This document shows, piece by piece, positions 33,801 to 44,078 of a stretch of 64,000 nucleotides of DNA. The DNA is taken from the NCBI GenBank assembly GCA_033964015.1, contig CM066922.1:21810507-21874506 (forward strand), read 5' to 3'. A program made the position numbers and the translations under genes. This DNA is from Scolanthus callimorphus (lineage: Eukaryota; Cnidaria; Anthozoa; Actiniaria; Edwardsiidae). A model generated the notes under the pieces. It was not told the DNA's origin. It saw only the letters and a program-made list of their open reading frames with translations, and ran no database searches. Numbering within the stretch: position 1 is the stretch's first letter; each line of letters begins with the position of its first letter.

Positions 33801-34997
33801 CGTTTTAGGCCTAGCAGTTCGCACGTTACGTTTGAACGTTTGAAAGTTGCGTTGTGAGACAAAAAGTCGAACGTTTCCAAGGGCAACCGCCATGTGTATT
33901 TTTCACTGACCAATCAGAGAGGACAGAACTCTTTGGTACGCCATAGAAACGTCTCGTTTCATCTTAGAAACGCAACTTTCAAACGTTCAAACATAACGTG
34001 CGAACTGTTAGGGTAAAACGCTCAAACGCAATCGGCTGTAACTGAGACAACCCAAATTTGTATTTATAAAATGTCTCGCGTCTGTCGCGCAAAGTTTTGT
34101 TCTGCTGATTTAACGCATGGCTGCAGCACATGAATGGATTCAGGCCTGGTCAAATTTTTGAGACGTTTGTGATTGGCTAAACGCATGCCCACAGCACATG
34201 AATGGATTTCTTGTCCTGTGAATTTCAGTAGATAAATGACTACTGAATATTTTTCCTTCTTGTAAGAAAAAAACCCTTCCGGACCAACACTCAGGGTCTT
34301 TTCTAAATAATTGAGGAGAAGGTGCTGCTCTAGTATTTGCAAATGCCAAGACCTTCGCGTCTTCTCGTCTCTTACATACACTATACTAACCGGAACCAGA
34401 GGGACGTTAAATTACCACGAGGACCGTCGGAAGTTGCCCAATCTTTGTGTCACAGAACTCACAATACTAACACACACCCATTTTTATAAACGTGTTTCTA
34501 TATAGGATGAGTTATCCAAAATCAGCAAAATGTCAAGCGCTTAGAGAATATGCGCTATATAAGCACAGTTACTTTACTTTTTTCCTTATTGTATATCTTC
34601 AGGTTACGTGATCGTGCGAGAATGCACAGAGGATTGCGTCATAAATGGTCTGCACTTCAAAAAAGGCGTTGCTGTATACACCGACGTATATAGTATTCAC
34701 AGGGATCCCGAGTATTATCCTGACCCTGATAAGTTCATTCCCGAGCGATTCAGTGCTGAAAGCACGCAGTCACGTGACCCCTATACCTTCCTACCCTTTG
34801 GCCATGGTCAACGATTTTGCATTGGAAAAAGGTTGGCCATAATGATCTTGAAGCTAGTGCTGGTCAGGGTTTTGAAGAAGTTCCAGATAGTACCAGCTCC
34901 TGACACAAAACTGGTCCCACCTCTTGTACTTGGCGCTATGATGGATACAATTGCACCACGTGCTGATATGGCCCTGATTGTACAAGCGAGGCATTAG
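27829..34997 (+). CDS. Cytochrome P450, CYP3-clan type, complete (5 exons)
   Basis: Microsomal haem monooxygenase. Exons 27829-28170, 28561-28775, 30203-30473, 33406-33706, 34603-34997. All borders are GT-AG, phases agree, total 507 aa. The N-terminal anchor (~10-32) is followed by proline-rich GDLPGPKPLP. The I-helix reads VGFDTT (311-316; the usual Ala/Gly before the second Gly is Val). ExxR is E369-R372, PERF is 423-426, and the haem loop FGHGQRFCIG has ligand C449. ATG at 27829 is preferred because it begins the membrane anchor and has good context (ACCATGG). Intron 2 holds a LINE-free low-complexity tract and a MITE; introns 3 and 4 hold a LINE fragment, tandem repeats and two TIR elements. 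Substrate cannot be inferred. Confidence 0.92.
28290..28350. mobile_element. Possible LINE/SINE 3' tail
   Basis: GATTTTGCGCTCTATAAATA followed by AT-rich tail resembles the GCGCTATATAAATCTATCATT tail at 31060-31090. Short and degraded. Confidence 0.4.
28400..28505. mobile_element. SINE fragment
   Basis: TTTAACGTCCCCCATATACA..GAGAGACGAGACC resembles the body of the SINE at 17640-17893 (TTAACGTCC, GAGAGACGGGACC). Lies just before P450 exon 2. Confidence 0.5.
28862..29325. repeat. TCATCC/TCATCT low-complexity tract
   Basis: Hundreds of bases of TCATCC, TCATCT and TCATTT units in P450 intron 2. The poly-serine and Phe/Ile-rich ORFs crossing it are artefacts of the repeat. Confidence 0.95.
29444..29706. 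mobile_element. TIR element, family G (CCCTAAAAGGTACC), copy 1
   Basis: GGGGGACTCCCCTATTTTT..GGGGGTGCTC at the left is mirrored by GAGCACCCCC..AAATAGGGGAGTCCCC at the right. A smaller inverted pair (GCCTGAATTTC.. / ..GAAATTCAGGC, 29522-29587) is nested inside. A partial relative lies at 61115-61300. Located in P450 intron 2. Confidence 0.8.
30765..31090 (+). pseudogene. LINE reverse-transcriptase remnant with 3' tail
   Basis: The frame at 30804-30870 reads LIQRLQSVQNCAARLVTSK, typical of the C-terminal part of CR1/L2-like non-LTR reverse transcriptases. Downstream the fragment is frame-broken. It ends with GGCGCTATATAAATCTATCA and an ATT-rich tail. Located in P450 intron 3. Confidence 0.75.
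31334..31660. repeat. 163-bp tandem duplication
   Basis: AGGATTTTTATATTTTTTCC starts at 31334 and again at 31497. The units differ by only a few bases (for example TATTATG/TATTACG), so this is a recent duplication inside P450 intron 3. Confidence 0.95.
31982..32134. repeat. Long imperfect hairpin
   Basis: Arms GCGTGCTCTCTG..TTTCTTACAAACAC..CTTGAAAGACAC and GTGTCTTTCAAG..GTGTTTGTAAGAAA..GAGAGCCGGCACGC flank a short GAGCCGAAGGC loop. About 68-bp arms; probably a foldback MITE. Located in P450 intron 3. Confidence 0.75.
32809..33084. mobile_element. TIR MITE with 30-bp perfect ends
   Basis: TTTACTGTGCGACTACGTCA..CCGGGCCAT at 32809 is mirrored without mismatch by ATGGCCCGG..TGACGTAGTCGCACAGTAAA ending at 33084. 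276 bp, non-coding, 320 bp before P450 exon 4. Confidence 0.85.
33781..34040. mobile_element. TIR MITE in P450 intron 4
   Basis: TACAGCCG.TTGCGTTTGAGCGTTTTA at the left is mirrored by TAAAACGCTCAAACGCAA..CGGCTGTA at the right. Arms extend ~70 bp through GCACGTTA.GTTTGAACGTTT. 260 bp. Confidence 0.85.
34285..34460. mobile_element. SINE fragment
   Basis: CTCAGGGTCTTTTCTAAATA, AGGAGAAGGTGCTGC, TATTTGCAAATG.. and CGGAACCAGAGGGACGTTAA match the 17640-17893 SINE in reverse orientation. Confidence 0.65.
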
Positions 34998-35097
34998 AGA
35001 GCCCCATTTAAATTCTTACAATCATGAGGATGAAGATGAGGATGAAGAAGAGGAGAAGGAGGAGGACTACAACAAACTGAAACGGACTTTCTAGCGA

Positions 35098-35165
35098 GGG
35101 AAGAAACGTATATAGTCCTTATGCGCAATAGAGCGCGAAGTGCTAAGTCAGTCACTAGTGCTAAT
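35098..35165. pseudogene. LINE 3'-end fragment
   Basis: CCTTATGCGCAATAGAGCGCGAAG..GCTAAGTCAGTCACTAGT corresponds to the 3' end of the LINE remnant at 36240-36540 (CTTATGCGCAACAGAGCGCG). Lies ~100 bp after the P450 stop. Confidence 0.55.
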
Positions 35166-35473
35166 ATTTTAGGCCTTTATGCCACTGTAGCCTCAAGTGG
35201 ATCGAACGTTCACTTTGAAGAGACACATGTTACTATCTAAGAAATGAAGTAGACAAGGTAACATTATAACACGCATTACCGAGAAAAACATTCTGAGTTT
35301 CAGATTACTTATGCCTAGTGCACACTTGTAACATAAGGACGTTGCAACGAAAAAAGCGACATTATCAATAATAATCAATATATTTTCCATAGATCATCAT
35401 TAGCAGGCGCGTAGCTGCCTTTACGCCCGTTAAGCTTAACAAATTTTTGGTGATTTCATTGAGAACAATCTTC

Positions 35474-35538
35474 ATAGATGAGCTTAACCGCTATTAATTT
35501 AAGGACTCCTTAAATTAATAGCGGTTAAGCTCATCTAT
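35474..35538. repeat. Perfect 65-nt palindrome
   Basis: 32-bp arms, starting ATAGATGAGCTTAACCGC, around a single central C. No mismatch. Directly abuts the next hairpin. Confidence 0.95.
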
Positions 35539-35716
35539 TTGTTGCGTATGTTATAATCGGATACAGCTATTTAGGCCTTAAAGGCGTTAGTAATCAAAAG
35601 ACTATGACGAAGTTGTATGCTTGTTTTTAAAACCAGTAGGTTTCGTCATAGTCTTTTGATTACTAACGCCTTTAAGGCCTAAATAGCTGTATCCGATTAT
35701 AACATACGCAACAAAT
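35537..35716. repeat. Perfect 75-bp inverted repeat with 30-nt loop
   Basis: Arm 35537-35611 (starts ATTTGTTGCGTATGTTATAA) is exactly complementary to 35642-35716. The loop is 35612-35641. Checked base by base. Perfect pairing over 75 bp implies very recent origin or conversion between arms. It may be a foldback element or a source of double-stranded RNA. Confidence 0.95.
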
Positions 35717-36239
35717 CATTAGAAATCATTTTATATATATTATTTTATCTCAATTATAATATTGTTGTCATTTGTTTGGTAAGTGTTCCGGAGGTGCAGA
35801 GGGGGGTTTTATATGTCAATTGCAACGTCGAAAAATGTACAAGTAACTATCTTTGAGTTCGCTCTGGGTGGTCTATTTTATAAATTAGATATTAGTCTGT
35901 TCAGAGGGGGTTTAAGTGCACCACCCGGAACACTACCGAAAAAATGAGATCACTCATTCATTGATATCCAACTCTAATAACCTGGTGCGCCATACGGCAA
36001 TGCTGAACGATTTTCAACTGGCATCCCTGGTCAGCATTTGATGCATAAGCGACCTTGAAACGTAGGTCACTGCACGCAAAAGGTAACTTCATACAAAACA
36101 CTTTTGATTCTTGTAATTCATTCTGACTACCGAAGTACTTTTGTACGCAATTTTGGTGCAGTTGTTTACAAAGGTAGCGAGAACATATTTAAAACAAGGT
36201 TGCTAGTAGGGCATTATATCGATAGATGAATTAAATGAG

Positions 36240-36540
36240 TGTTGTGGATGCGAAAGGATTAGCACCGTAGTTAAGACGGTGAAGATGGATAGGACGTGTT
36301 CTAAGGATGCAGAGGCACCATCACTGCGTGACGGTAACATGGAAACCAGAAGGAAGGAGAAACTGGGAGGCCAAAAACAACCTGGCATAGAATAGTAGAG
36401 AAAGAAAGAGATGGAGCAGGCTTGAGGTCGTGGGAAAGGGTGAGAGTCCTTGCTTAAGGCCAGGGCAAAATGGCGAAGAGTGTTGAGGCCTTATTGTCTT
36501 ATGCGCAACAGAGCGCGAAGAGGTGACGTAAGGTACTAGT
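36240..36540 (+). pseudogene. LINE C-terminal remnant
   Basis: Two adjoining frames read RWIGRVLRM..TWKPEGRR and GRPKTTWHRIVEKERDGAGL..RSWERVRVLA, then ..SVEALLSYAQQSAKR. This is the familiar C-terminal region of non-LTR retrotransposon polyproteins. Frameshift and stops show it is dead. Confidence 0.75.
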
Positions 36541-37272
36541 AGGGCTATTATTAATGCTTGCGGTTCTTGAACATGATAGATCTTTCATGATATTCCTGTT
36601 TGTCTTTGTATTATCAACCTCTTCTAGGAATCAAACTTTGACAGTTTTGATGGCCAATTGTGGTTGCCAGATGTACTAGATTCACCTGCTTCATCTGCCG
36701 TAAAAACAATTTCTAACCCATCAACCAAACAATGACAGATGGAACATCCTTGAAGGGTGCCAATTGTTGGTTCATACAGCAACTCCGTCAGTCACAATAC
36801 AGATTAGAATATAGATTGCATATTTAGAACTTCTAATAATATACAAACAAACTTCTGAACTTATTAGCGAACGAATGTAGCGGTTTTGGTCTGCTGACTC
36901 CCTGAAATCTTGCCGAGATTTTATAATAACCTCACAAGAGTCATGACATGGGACGCAATCGAAAATGAAATGACAAGTGGACAAGTCGATCATATAACCA
37001 TCTGTTTCTGTTGTCTTGGGATACGATTACATACCAAGTCATTACAGGCGAATATATGTTCCCATCACACTATTGGTTATTAAAAAAACTTGTGTACCGC
37101 TTTTTTTATTGACATTGGGTCGAAGCTTGTCATGGAATTGTAGGCAAAATGAAGTTCCTGAAGTCTGTTACAATGGCTATTACTGAAAATGGCTATTACT
37201 GAAAATGGCTATAATGAAACCGATCAATCAGATTCTACTGATCGATTACGTAATAGATAAGGACATTTCGTG
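36541..37272. other. Intergenic, nothing assigned
   Basis: No gene-like frame; short duplicated phrase GAAAATGGCTATTACTGAAA near 37177-37207. Confidence 0.4.
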
Positions 37273-37542
37273 GTGAATAGTTCAGTTTCGTATTCTCTAA
37301 TCTACCGCTGAATAGGCATCGAAGGCGCATAAATACAGTGGGAGCCTCGATTTGAACCCGAAAGTTGCGAATACCAACGAGTCCAAAAAGTTTTGTCTAT
37401 TATATTGTCGCCATCCAAGCTTCTTCAGTTTCTTGTCGGTATTCACAACTTTTTCTACTTCAAACTGAGGCTCCCGCTGTATTTATGTGCCGTCGATGCT
37501 TCAGCGGTAGAGTTGAGAATTCGAAACTGGACTATTCAAACA
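37273..37542. mobile_element. Foldback MITE, ~83-bp imperfect arms
   Basis: Left arm GTGAATAGTTCAGTTTCG..TACCGCTGAATAGGCATCGA.. mirrored by the right arm ..TCGATGCTTCAGCGGTAGAG..CGAAACTGGACTATTCAAA. Both arms contain ATAAATACAG.GGGAGCCTC. Confidence 0.8.
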
Positions 37543-38244
37543 TTTCATTCGAGTAAGGTACGATCGAGAGCGAAGAGACGGTGAATGAAGTGCCGGCTCG
37601 TGGAAACCAGGTATGTCATGACCGAGAAGAAAAACGAAGAAAGACGAAGAGAGGCCAGATTTGATTGAAATCTATTCTTCAGGAGGCGATCTCAAACTCT
37701 GTGGAAGGGGTTCTTGCTTTTCCTTTCAAAACATTTTTATGATATTTCCATAAATATTCAAGGTAAGAAAACTACCTGACACTGTTTTTGAAACCATCTA
37801 TCTAAGAATGAAATTTGATTATTTGCCTTAAAGCGACGCGGCTGGAGCTTTTTTTTTAGTAATGGTACTTTTTTTCTTTAAAGCCAAAAAGTGATTATAC
37901 AGGTTTCATGCAGGCTTTCATGAGGCCTGTAGCCATTCTTTCCCTACACTCCCGCACTCATTATCGCAATGAAGCTCAATGAGAGTGGCAGTACCAGAGA
38001 GACAGATGGATGAAAATTGCCGGCTCTCCCTCAAGTGCTCTTCCCGTAACTCTGAGACTTTCGTTACACTTCAACTCCAACGTGACAGCAATCCTTAGGG
38101 ACCATTATTTATCGGGGGAGGGGGATGGGTGATAAATTAGCAAAGACACCGGGTTTTTTTAACTACACCTAAAATGGAAGTAATTTTTTCTAGGATACCC
38201 TTAGCCTAAGTAGAAATTTTCAAGGTCCCCCTCACCCACATACT
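37543..38244. other. Intergenic, nothing assigned
   Basis: No supported gene or repeat pair. Confidence 0.4.
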
Positions 38245-40316
38245 TAACCATTATCCTGCAAGATTGCGCAGAATATCGACTGATACTTAGCCGACGAGGG
38301 ACGAAGTCCCGAATATGGTCATTGGAACGCCAATAGCTGTCTTCTGTACATGACAGCTATCCTGCGATATCCGTCTCTGAGGAAAATATGATGTTTTGAG
38401 CTCGTAAATAATACACAAAAGTCATTTTTTTCGGGGGTTTTTGTGCTATCGATGTGCTGAATAATAATCACCTATACTCACTTTTTGTTGACAAGTTCAT
38501 AACGTTGACTGTTTTTGAAAATCTTGAGTTGATTGATTGTTAATTGGAATATAAAAAACAGGATCATCAGGATTTCCCAAACTCATTAAAAATTCATGAA
38601 GGTTGAACAAAGAAAATCATAACCGTGAAGTAACTCGGAAAACGCAGTCCTAATTTGCATTTCCTTCTTTTTCTCGGCATTAAATCATTTTGTTCCTTTT
38701 AAGAGTCGGCGAAACGTCTTGAGAAAACCAAAAACCAAAGAAAAATAACGATTTCCGTTTGGAATCTGAAAGATTTTGAAAATATTTTTTTCTAAAAAGG
38801 AAAATCAGAAAAGTATATCTAAAAAAATGAAAAATACAGTGGTATTAGCACTTAACAGAATATCAGTTCAAGATATACCCCGTTCTTGTTGACACAGAAA
38901 TTGATTAGATTTGTTTAAAGGATATTTTTTTGAGGGCCGGTTTCTTTCTATAACTTTCTATGTAATTAAAACTTATCCTAGTCGAGTTTGTTTTTCGATA
39001 AGTGCAAAAATCATGAAAATGATCTTTTTGGTTCTTTTTATTTATTGAATCATATCCCAGCCGAGGTTGTTTCTTGTTTTTCATGTGCCATGAAAAAAAT
39101 GGAGTCCAAAAATGTATCACAATTTTTAAATTAGTAAAAGTCTTACTAGAGATCCATTATCTAGAAGACAAATAAAATCTTTCACGAGAAAATAAAAAGG
39201 TTCGATATTGTCTGCTAGCAAAATTGATATTTGCTCTCCCTCTTGAAATTTTTTTTATTTACACTTGTATGACAAGACCCCTACTAGCTCCTACTGTACT
39301 TTACGAAAAAAGCGAGAAACGCTTCTATAATAAATGATGTTATAAAACCTGTTCAGATTTAGCCCGTTTCAACATTTTCCTCGTTCATTTTCACCTCCTG
39401 TGAAACATCACAACCGCCAAGTGTGTTGTTTACCTCTAACAGTATCTATTGTGGTGACAGTTGAACCAAATTGCACCTGAAGTTTAAAGTTATTGAGTTC
39501 TGAATATTTAATGAAACATGTTTACTTAAAGAGTGTGAACGCACTAATAAGTAGTCAGCTAACGATTGCTCATCGATTAGCATAACCCAACGAAAATAAC
39601 TAGCGCAAAAGAACTCGAACTAGCAGTACTACGCGTATTGAAACATACGACAGACATTGAGTAATTTTGTTCCCTAAAGTTTTTTATCTGTTCGGATTCG
39701 CTAGCTGAGAGGCAAAAGCTAGGTCTTCCGAAAATCTAATACAGAAATTGATGTCCGAAAATTCTAGGTGACGCAGTTCGAAAATCCTAGGGATTGTACA
39801 ATAACAGAGAAGAGTTGCGAAAGTTGAAGCACTCGAGGTCTCCCGAACAGACAGACATTTTTCGTCGGGTGTCCCTGATCAGTCAGAAGGCACTAAGAGA
39901 TTGGAGAGAAAAATGGTTTTCTGCCAAACATCAATAGTGAACAGATGGGATTTTTTCAGGAAGAGAAACTGTAAGTCTGCTTTGGGTTTTATATTAGAAT
40001 ATTTAGGACTATATATGTATTAGGGATTATTATTCAGCACATTGATGCACTGCCCAAATATGGTCATTGGAACGCCACTGTCTTCTGTACATGTCATATC
40101 CTTCGTCTGAGGGAAATATGATGTGTTGAGCTCGTAAATAATACACAAAAGTAGTGTTTTTGTTCAGGGTTTTTTGTCCTATCGATGTGCTGAATAATAA
40201 AACCATTATCCTGCTCGATTTTACAAAATATCGTCTGGTTTAGCCAACTCGGGACTTCGTCCCTCGTCGGCTAAGTGACAGACGATATTCTGCGCAATCT
40301 CGCAGAATAATGGTTA
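38245..40316. mobile_element. 2.1-kb TIR element, no ORF
   Basis: TAACCATTATCCTGCAAGAT..GCGCAGAATATCG..CTTAGCCGACGAGGGACGAAGT at the left is mirrored by ..GACTTCGTCCCTCGTCGGCTAAG..CGATATTCTGCGCAATCT..AATGGTTA at the right. Just inside each end is a direct repeat of ~150 bp (from AATATGGTCATTGGAACGCC to ATCGATGTGCTGAATAATAA; 38312-38466 and 40056-40201). The last 115 bases (40203-40316) form a smaller inverted repeat with the same end sequence. The interior is AT-rich and non-coding. Confidence 0.75.
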
Positions 40317-40483
40317 AATGTCCGCGAAAAAAGGAATCGAAGATTTTCAGCCTTTTTGAATTAATGGCTTTAACAGGCGCGGCTTTGGGCATCATTACAA
40401 TATTTGTTTAGCATATTCACTGCAGAAAAGATTCACCTTTGATTCAATTTTCACGAGTTTACTTTCGCCACGTATATCGCTGA

Positions 40484-40841
40484 GACCCCGTCCACACTAA
40501 CTGTTTTCGCTTGAATCCGTATACTTTTTGATACGGTTAGGCCTTCTGATCGTTTTCATCGAATCCGTATAACTTTGGAAACGCTGTCGAAAGTGTATCA
40601 AAACGAATCCGTATACATATCGTTTTAGCGTGGACGGTCGAATCCGGATAAAAATGAAAACGATAACGTCAACTGTAACATTAATTTGAGACTGTCCTTG
40701 AACACGCCAACATCAAATAAAAACTGATCGCATTTTGTGTAGCTAAATCTTCCGAATCTCCCGTCCACACTAACGCTGCGAATCCGTATACTAAGTTTGA
40801 AAACGAATACTTTTGAAAACGCGTTAGTGTGGACAGGGCCT
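40484..40841. mobile_element. TIR MITE (CCCCGTCCACACTAAC), copy 2
   Basis: Close relative of 13520-13868 with the same ends and internal CGAATCCGTATA motifs. CTGAGA lies on both sides (about 40479 and 40840) and could be part of a target duplication. Confidence 0.8.
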
Positions 40842-41139
40842 GAGATACACGAAAGTTTTTTTACATCTTTACAGTCGTTGCTTCACGCTACGCATTTTCA
40901 AAAGTAGCCAATCAGGTCGTTGTCTTGTTTCACCTGCAGTCGACAGGTTTACTGTCGCGACGAAATAAAGGGAAATTCAATTTGATGGGGATAGAATTAA
41001 TCCGAAAGGAAACAGAGGCAAACTGCAGCGTATGGAACAAAAAAACCTACACCTGCCTGAAATTCTTTTTGTAATATCTTTGAATTTCTCTCATCGATCA
41101 GCAGCTTATTTTCGATCGCAATTTTCACCTTGCATTACA

Positions 41140-41345
41140 GCTAAAATCGATTGTTCACAACATGATTTGGGGTTTTCTGTTCCGCGAATCAAGCTCATTG
41201 CCAACTGACAGGTCATCTCGCGACAGAAAGCCAGTCGACTGCACCAGACGACACAAGGCAAGGACCCGACTTGCTTAGATGGTTTGAGAAGCGGAACAGA
41301 AAAACAAATCCCAGATCAGCTAGCAGATCATGATTGATCTGCTAG
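41140..41345. mobile_element. Degraded TIR-element relative of 57838-58153
   Basis: Shares TTACAGCTAAAA.CG, TTTTCTGTTCCGC, AAAGCCAG.CGACTGCAC and GGCAAG with the element at 57838-58153; the ends are less complete. Confidence 0.55.
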
Positions 41346-41777
41346 CTGACACGATTCATTTAGAAACTGCACGATCTTTTTTGTCTATTGTTTTAAAAAA
41401 CAACCCCTTGTGGGCTACTTAAAAACACGGAATTCTTAGTTTAAAAAGGAGAAACGAATTGACATTATTCAGTTTTGGGTTGACTTCGACAGCAGATGTT
41501 GTTTGCTTCGGGGTTTCTCTCACAAACTTTAGCTCGAAAGAGTGTCCAGTCTGGCAAGTTTTCAAACAGGTATTCGTAATCAAATTTCATCGACTATTCC
41601 TCCAAGGAAGTGACCAAATCCGGCCAAAATCACTCTTTGAAGCTCTCTAGATTCGCTAGCCCAGGGTTCATTTGGAATGCTCAAGTTGTTACCCTAGAGA
41701 CCAGAGTACAAGAAACTTGGCGAATGCGTTTCAGGTTTTGGTCATGGCATCCAGTTGTTTGATGTACTCTAAGGTTT

Positions 41778-42248
41778 GGTTTTCACTACGACATAAGCGA
41801 CGTAAGCACAAGTACACTCCTCTGTAATAGACCCGACGAAATCTAGATTCCCACCGGATTTTCAGGAAAATGTTGTCGGGTTAGGCACATTTTCGTTTGG
41901 TCAGCTCATTTTTTCACCGACACAATTTCGCGGCGCGCGTTTGAGTTTCCGAGTCCTTTAGATGTTACACATTTATCAAAACTCTCTTTTTACGTCTTTT
42001 AAGTATCGATTTCTAAAGTACTTATAAGTTTCTATACGTAAGCTTGGTAAACACAATCAAATTTCGCACCGGGGAAGGAAAAAACGTCCGGGTCAATCCA
42101 GAAAATTTGTCTGGTCGCGGGGAAACTAAAAATTGACCGGGTAGGGTCAACATTCCCGTCGGGTCGGGACTGTTACAGAGGAGTATAAGCATAAGAAGAA
42201 CGGAAGCCTTTGATCCTTATGCTTACGCTTATGTCGTAGTGAAACCCG
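41778..42248. mobile_element. TIR element with a second TIR pair inside
   Basis: Outer ends GGTTTTCACTACGACATAAG and CTTATGTCGTAGTGAAACC. Inner pair ACACTCCTCTGTAATAGACCCGAC (41811) and GTCGGGACTGTTACAGAGGAGT (ending ~42186). Probably one element inserted into another. Followed at ~42270 by a further half-copy of the outer end (TTACGCTTATGTTGCTAGTGAAAACC). Confidence 0.75.
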
Positions 42249-42423
42249 CACTAAAGAAAATAATTAGTTTGATCCTTACGCTTATGTTGCTAGTGAAAAC
42301 CAATCCTAATTTCACAGATTTCTCTACTCATTTTTCAGCTTCATCCTAGACTTCTGTGTCGCCTTCCAAAGCACAGGAACAAGTGATAACTAAAGCAATC
42401 CACTACCCACAAGCCCGGCCCCC

Positions 42424-44078
42424 ATGAATAGTACAGCCAATCAGAGCAGCCTATTTCGTCCGTGTACCGACGTTACCTCTAAAGTGCAAATAGTACTCAT
42501 CGTCATGATCATGATTTGTTCCATCATCGGCAACGGCATCATATGTAGCTTGCTTGTACGATTCAAGTAAGTGCGCACTATTTTTAGTTTTATTCAAATT
42601 TATAATATAGCTACTATTAAACGCGCGCTCTGATTGGTCCAAATCTATGCTCTATTGAGCTGTTTATATTATATCCCCTATCGAGGAACCTGGAAATTCC
42701 ACAGGGTTCGCTGTGTTTGACCCTGGAATTTCCACACGGTTTGTTGATTTTGACCCTGGAATTTCCACAAAGGTCTGTGATTTTGACCCTGGAATTTCCA
42801 CAGGGCGATTCATTTTACCCTGGAATTTCCACAGGTATTCATTTGCAACTGTAGAATTTCCACAGGCCCAGAATGAGGAATTTCCACAGGGGTTGCGCCT
42901 TAAAATTTCCACAGGAGTTGTGCAGGAGTCTGGATGGAATTTCCACAGGGGTAGAGCAATTTTTTTAAATTTGGAGTTCCTCGATAGGCGTTTTTTTTTT
43001 GGGAACAGCCCATTTCACCGATAAAGTCATGTAATCACTTTATAAAGTAATCACTAAATGGCTTTTCAGGGTCACACACCTAGTCCCGGTGTGGTTTCCA
43101 AAAGGCTTGGATACGCCCCTGTGCTTAGGGTAGCATGAAGGATAGGTACTAAAATAAATGAAAACACGTTCCACTTTCAGGACCTTACGCACAGTGCCGA
43201 ACATCCTCGTAGCCAACCTCTCGTTGATCGATCTTATAAATGCCGTAACCAACATGCCTCTACTGGTCGCCTGGTACCTCTGCCAGACACCGTCCCTCAA
43301 AGGTCCCCATCTCTCATGGTTCCTGGTCATGTTCTACGTCTGGTTTATGTACCTAACTGTGGCATCCCTCGTGGTTCTAATGTTGGACCGCTATGGGGCA
43401 ATCGTCCACGGCATCCGCTATCACTCGTGGAAGACAAAGAACAAAGCTGTAGTAGCGGTGCTGTTTATTTGGCTAGGCGCTGGTGCTTACGCCTTTGGGA
43501 TGTTCAGCCTTGGGCTCGAAATCGACATCGGTGATAAACCAGTCTGGATGTATCGAATTCTGTATTTCAAGAACTTCGGTCGGGCGTTTCTTATTCCAGG
43601 TTATCTTGTCCCCTTCGTTATTATCATGATTCTTGGTTTCCTTATATGGAACGAAGTCCGAAGGAGCCACATAGTAATCAGACCGCGAAGCAGTGTGGGT
43701 AAAAGAACGAGAACTGATATCCAGACCGCAAAGACTATCGGGATTACAATCCTGGCGTATTTCTGGATGGGCTGCTTTCCTGTGTTGCTCCACAGTGTAG
43801 CGCGCTTCCATGGTTCCTGGCCACACTTCCTGGCGTTTTTCTTTATCCATTTGAACAGCATGTCGAATCCTGTCATCTATTCGCTCAGAACTCAGCGCTT
43901 CAGAAAAGCGTTTCTATTGCTAGTTCGGGATCCCTGTGGATACAGCGAGCCCACTGACTCTAGGGCTCGCGGTATGACGTCAACCTCCGGTTCGACGACT
44001 TGGGCGAGTGAAGCTGGGAGGTGTGAACTTCGTCAAAACGTGTCTTCTCGATCTGCTCCGTATCAAATGCTAGCTTAG
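42424..44078 (+). CDS. Class A GPCR, two exons
   Basis: Exons 42424-42566 and 43181-44078 (GTAAGT donor, TTTCAG acceptor, phase 2), 346 aa. N-glycosylation sequons at N2 and N6. Exon 1 holds TM1 with the GN pair (36-37). TM2 has LSLIDL, TM3 ends DRY (117-119), TM7 has NPVIY (277-281), then helix 8 (FRKAF). No Cys is present at the usual TM3 site or in ECL2, so the standard extracellular disulfide is absent, as in the melanocortin/lipid receptor branch; assignment to it is only a suggestion. The intron contains a GGAATTTCC array (see 42668-43013). Confidence 0.88.
42668..43013. mobile_element. Internal-repeat TIR element, family B2 (GGAATTTCCACAGG), copy 1
   Basis: Left CCCCTATCGAGGAACC, right GGAGTTCCTCGATAGG..TTTGGGAACAGCCCA. 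Between them CCTGGAATTTCCACAGG recurs every ~30-35 bp. GGAATTTCC is exact seven times (one in reverse orientation) and degraded in others. Lies in the GPCR intron. Copy 2 is at 59049-59336. Confidence 0.8.

Noticed and set aside
43473..43876. Minus-strand ORFs opposite the GPCR exon
   Set aside because: Shadows of the plus-strand coding exon; no domain of their own.
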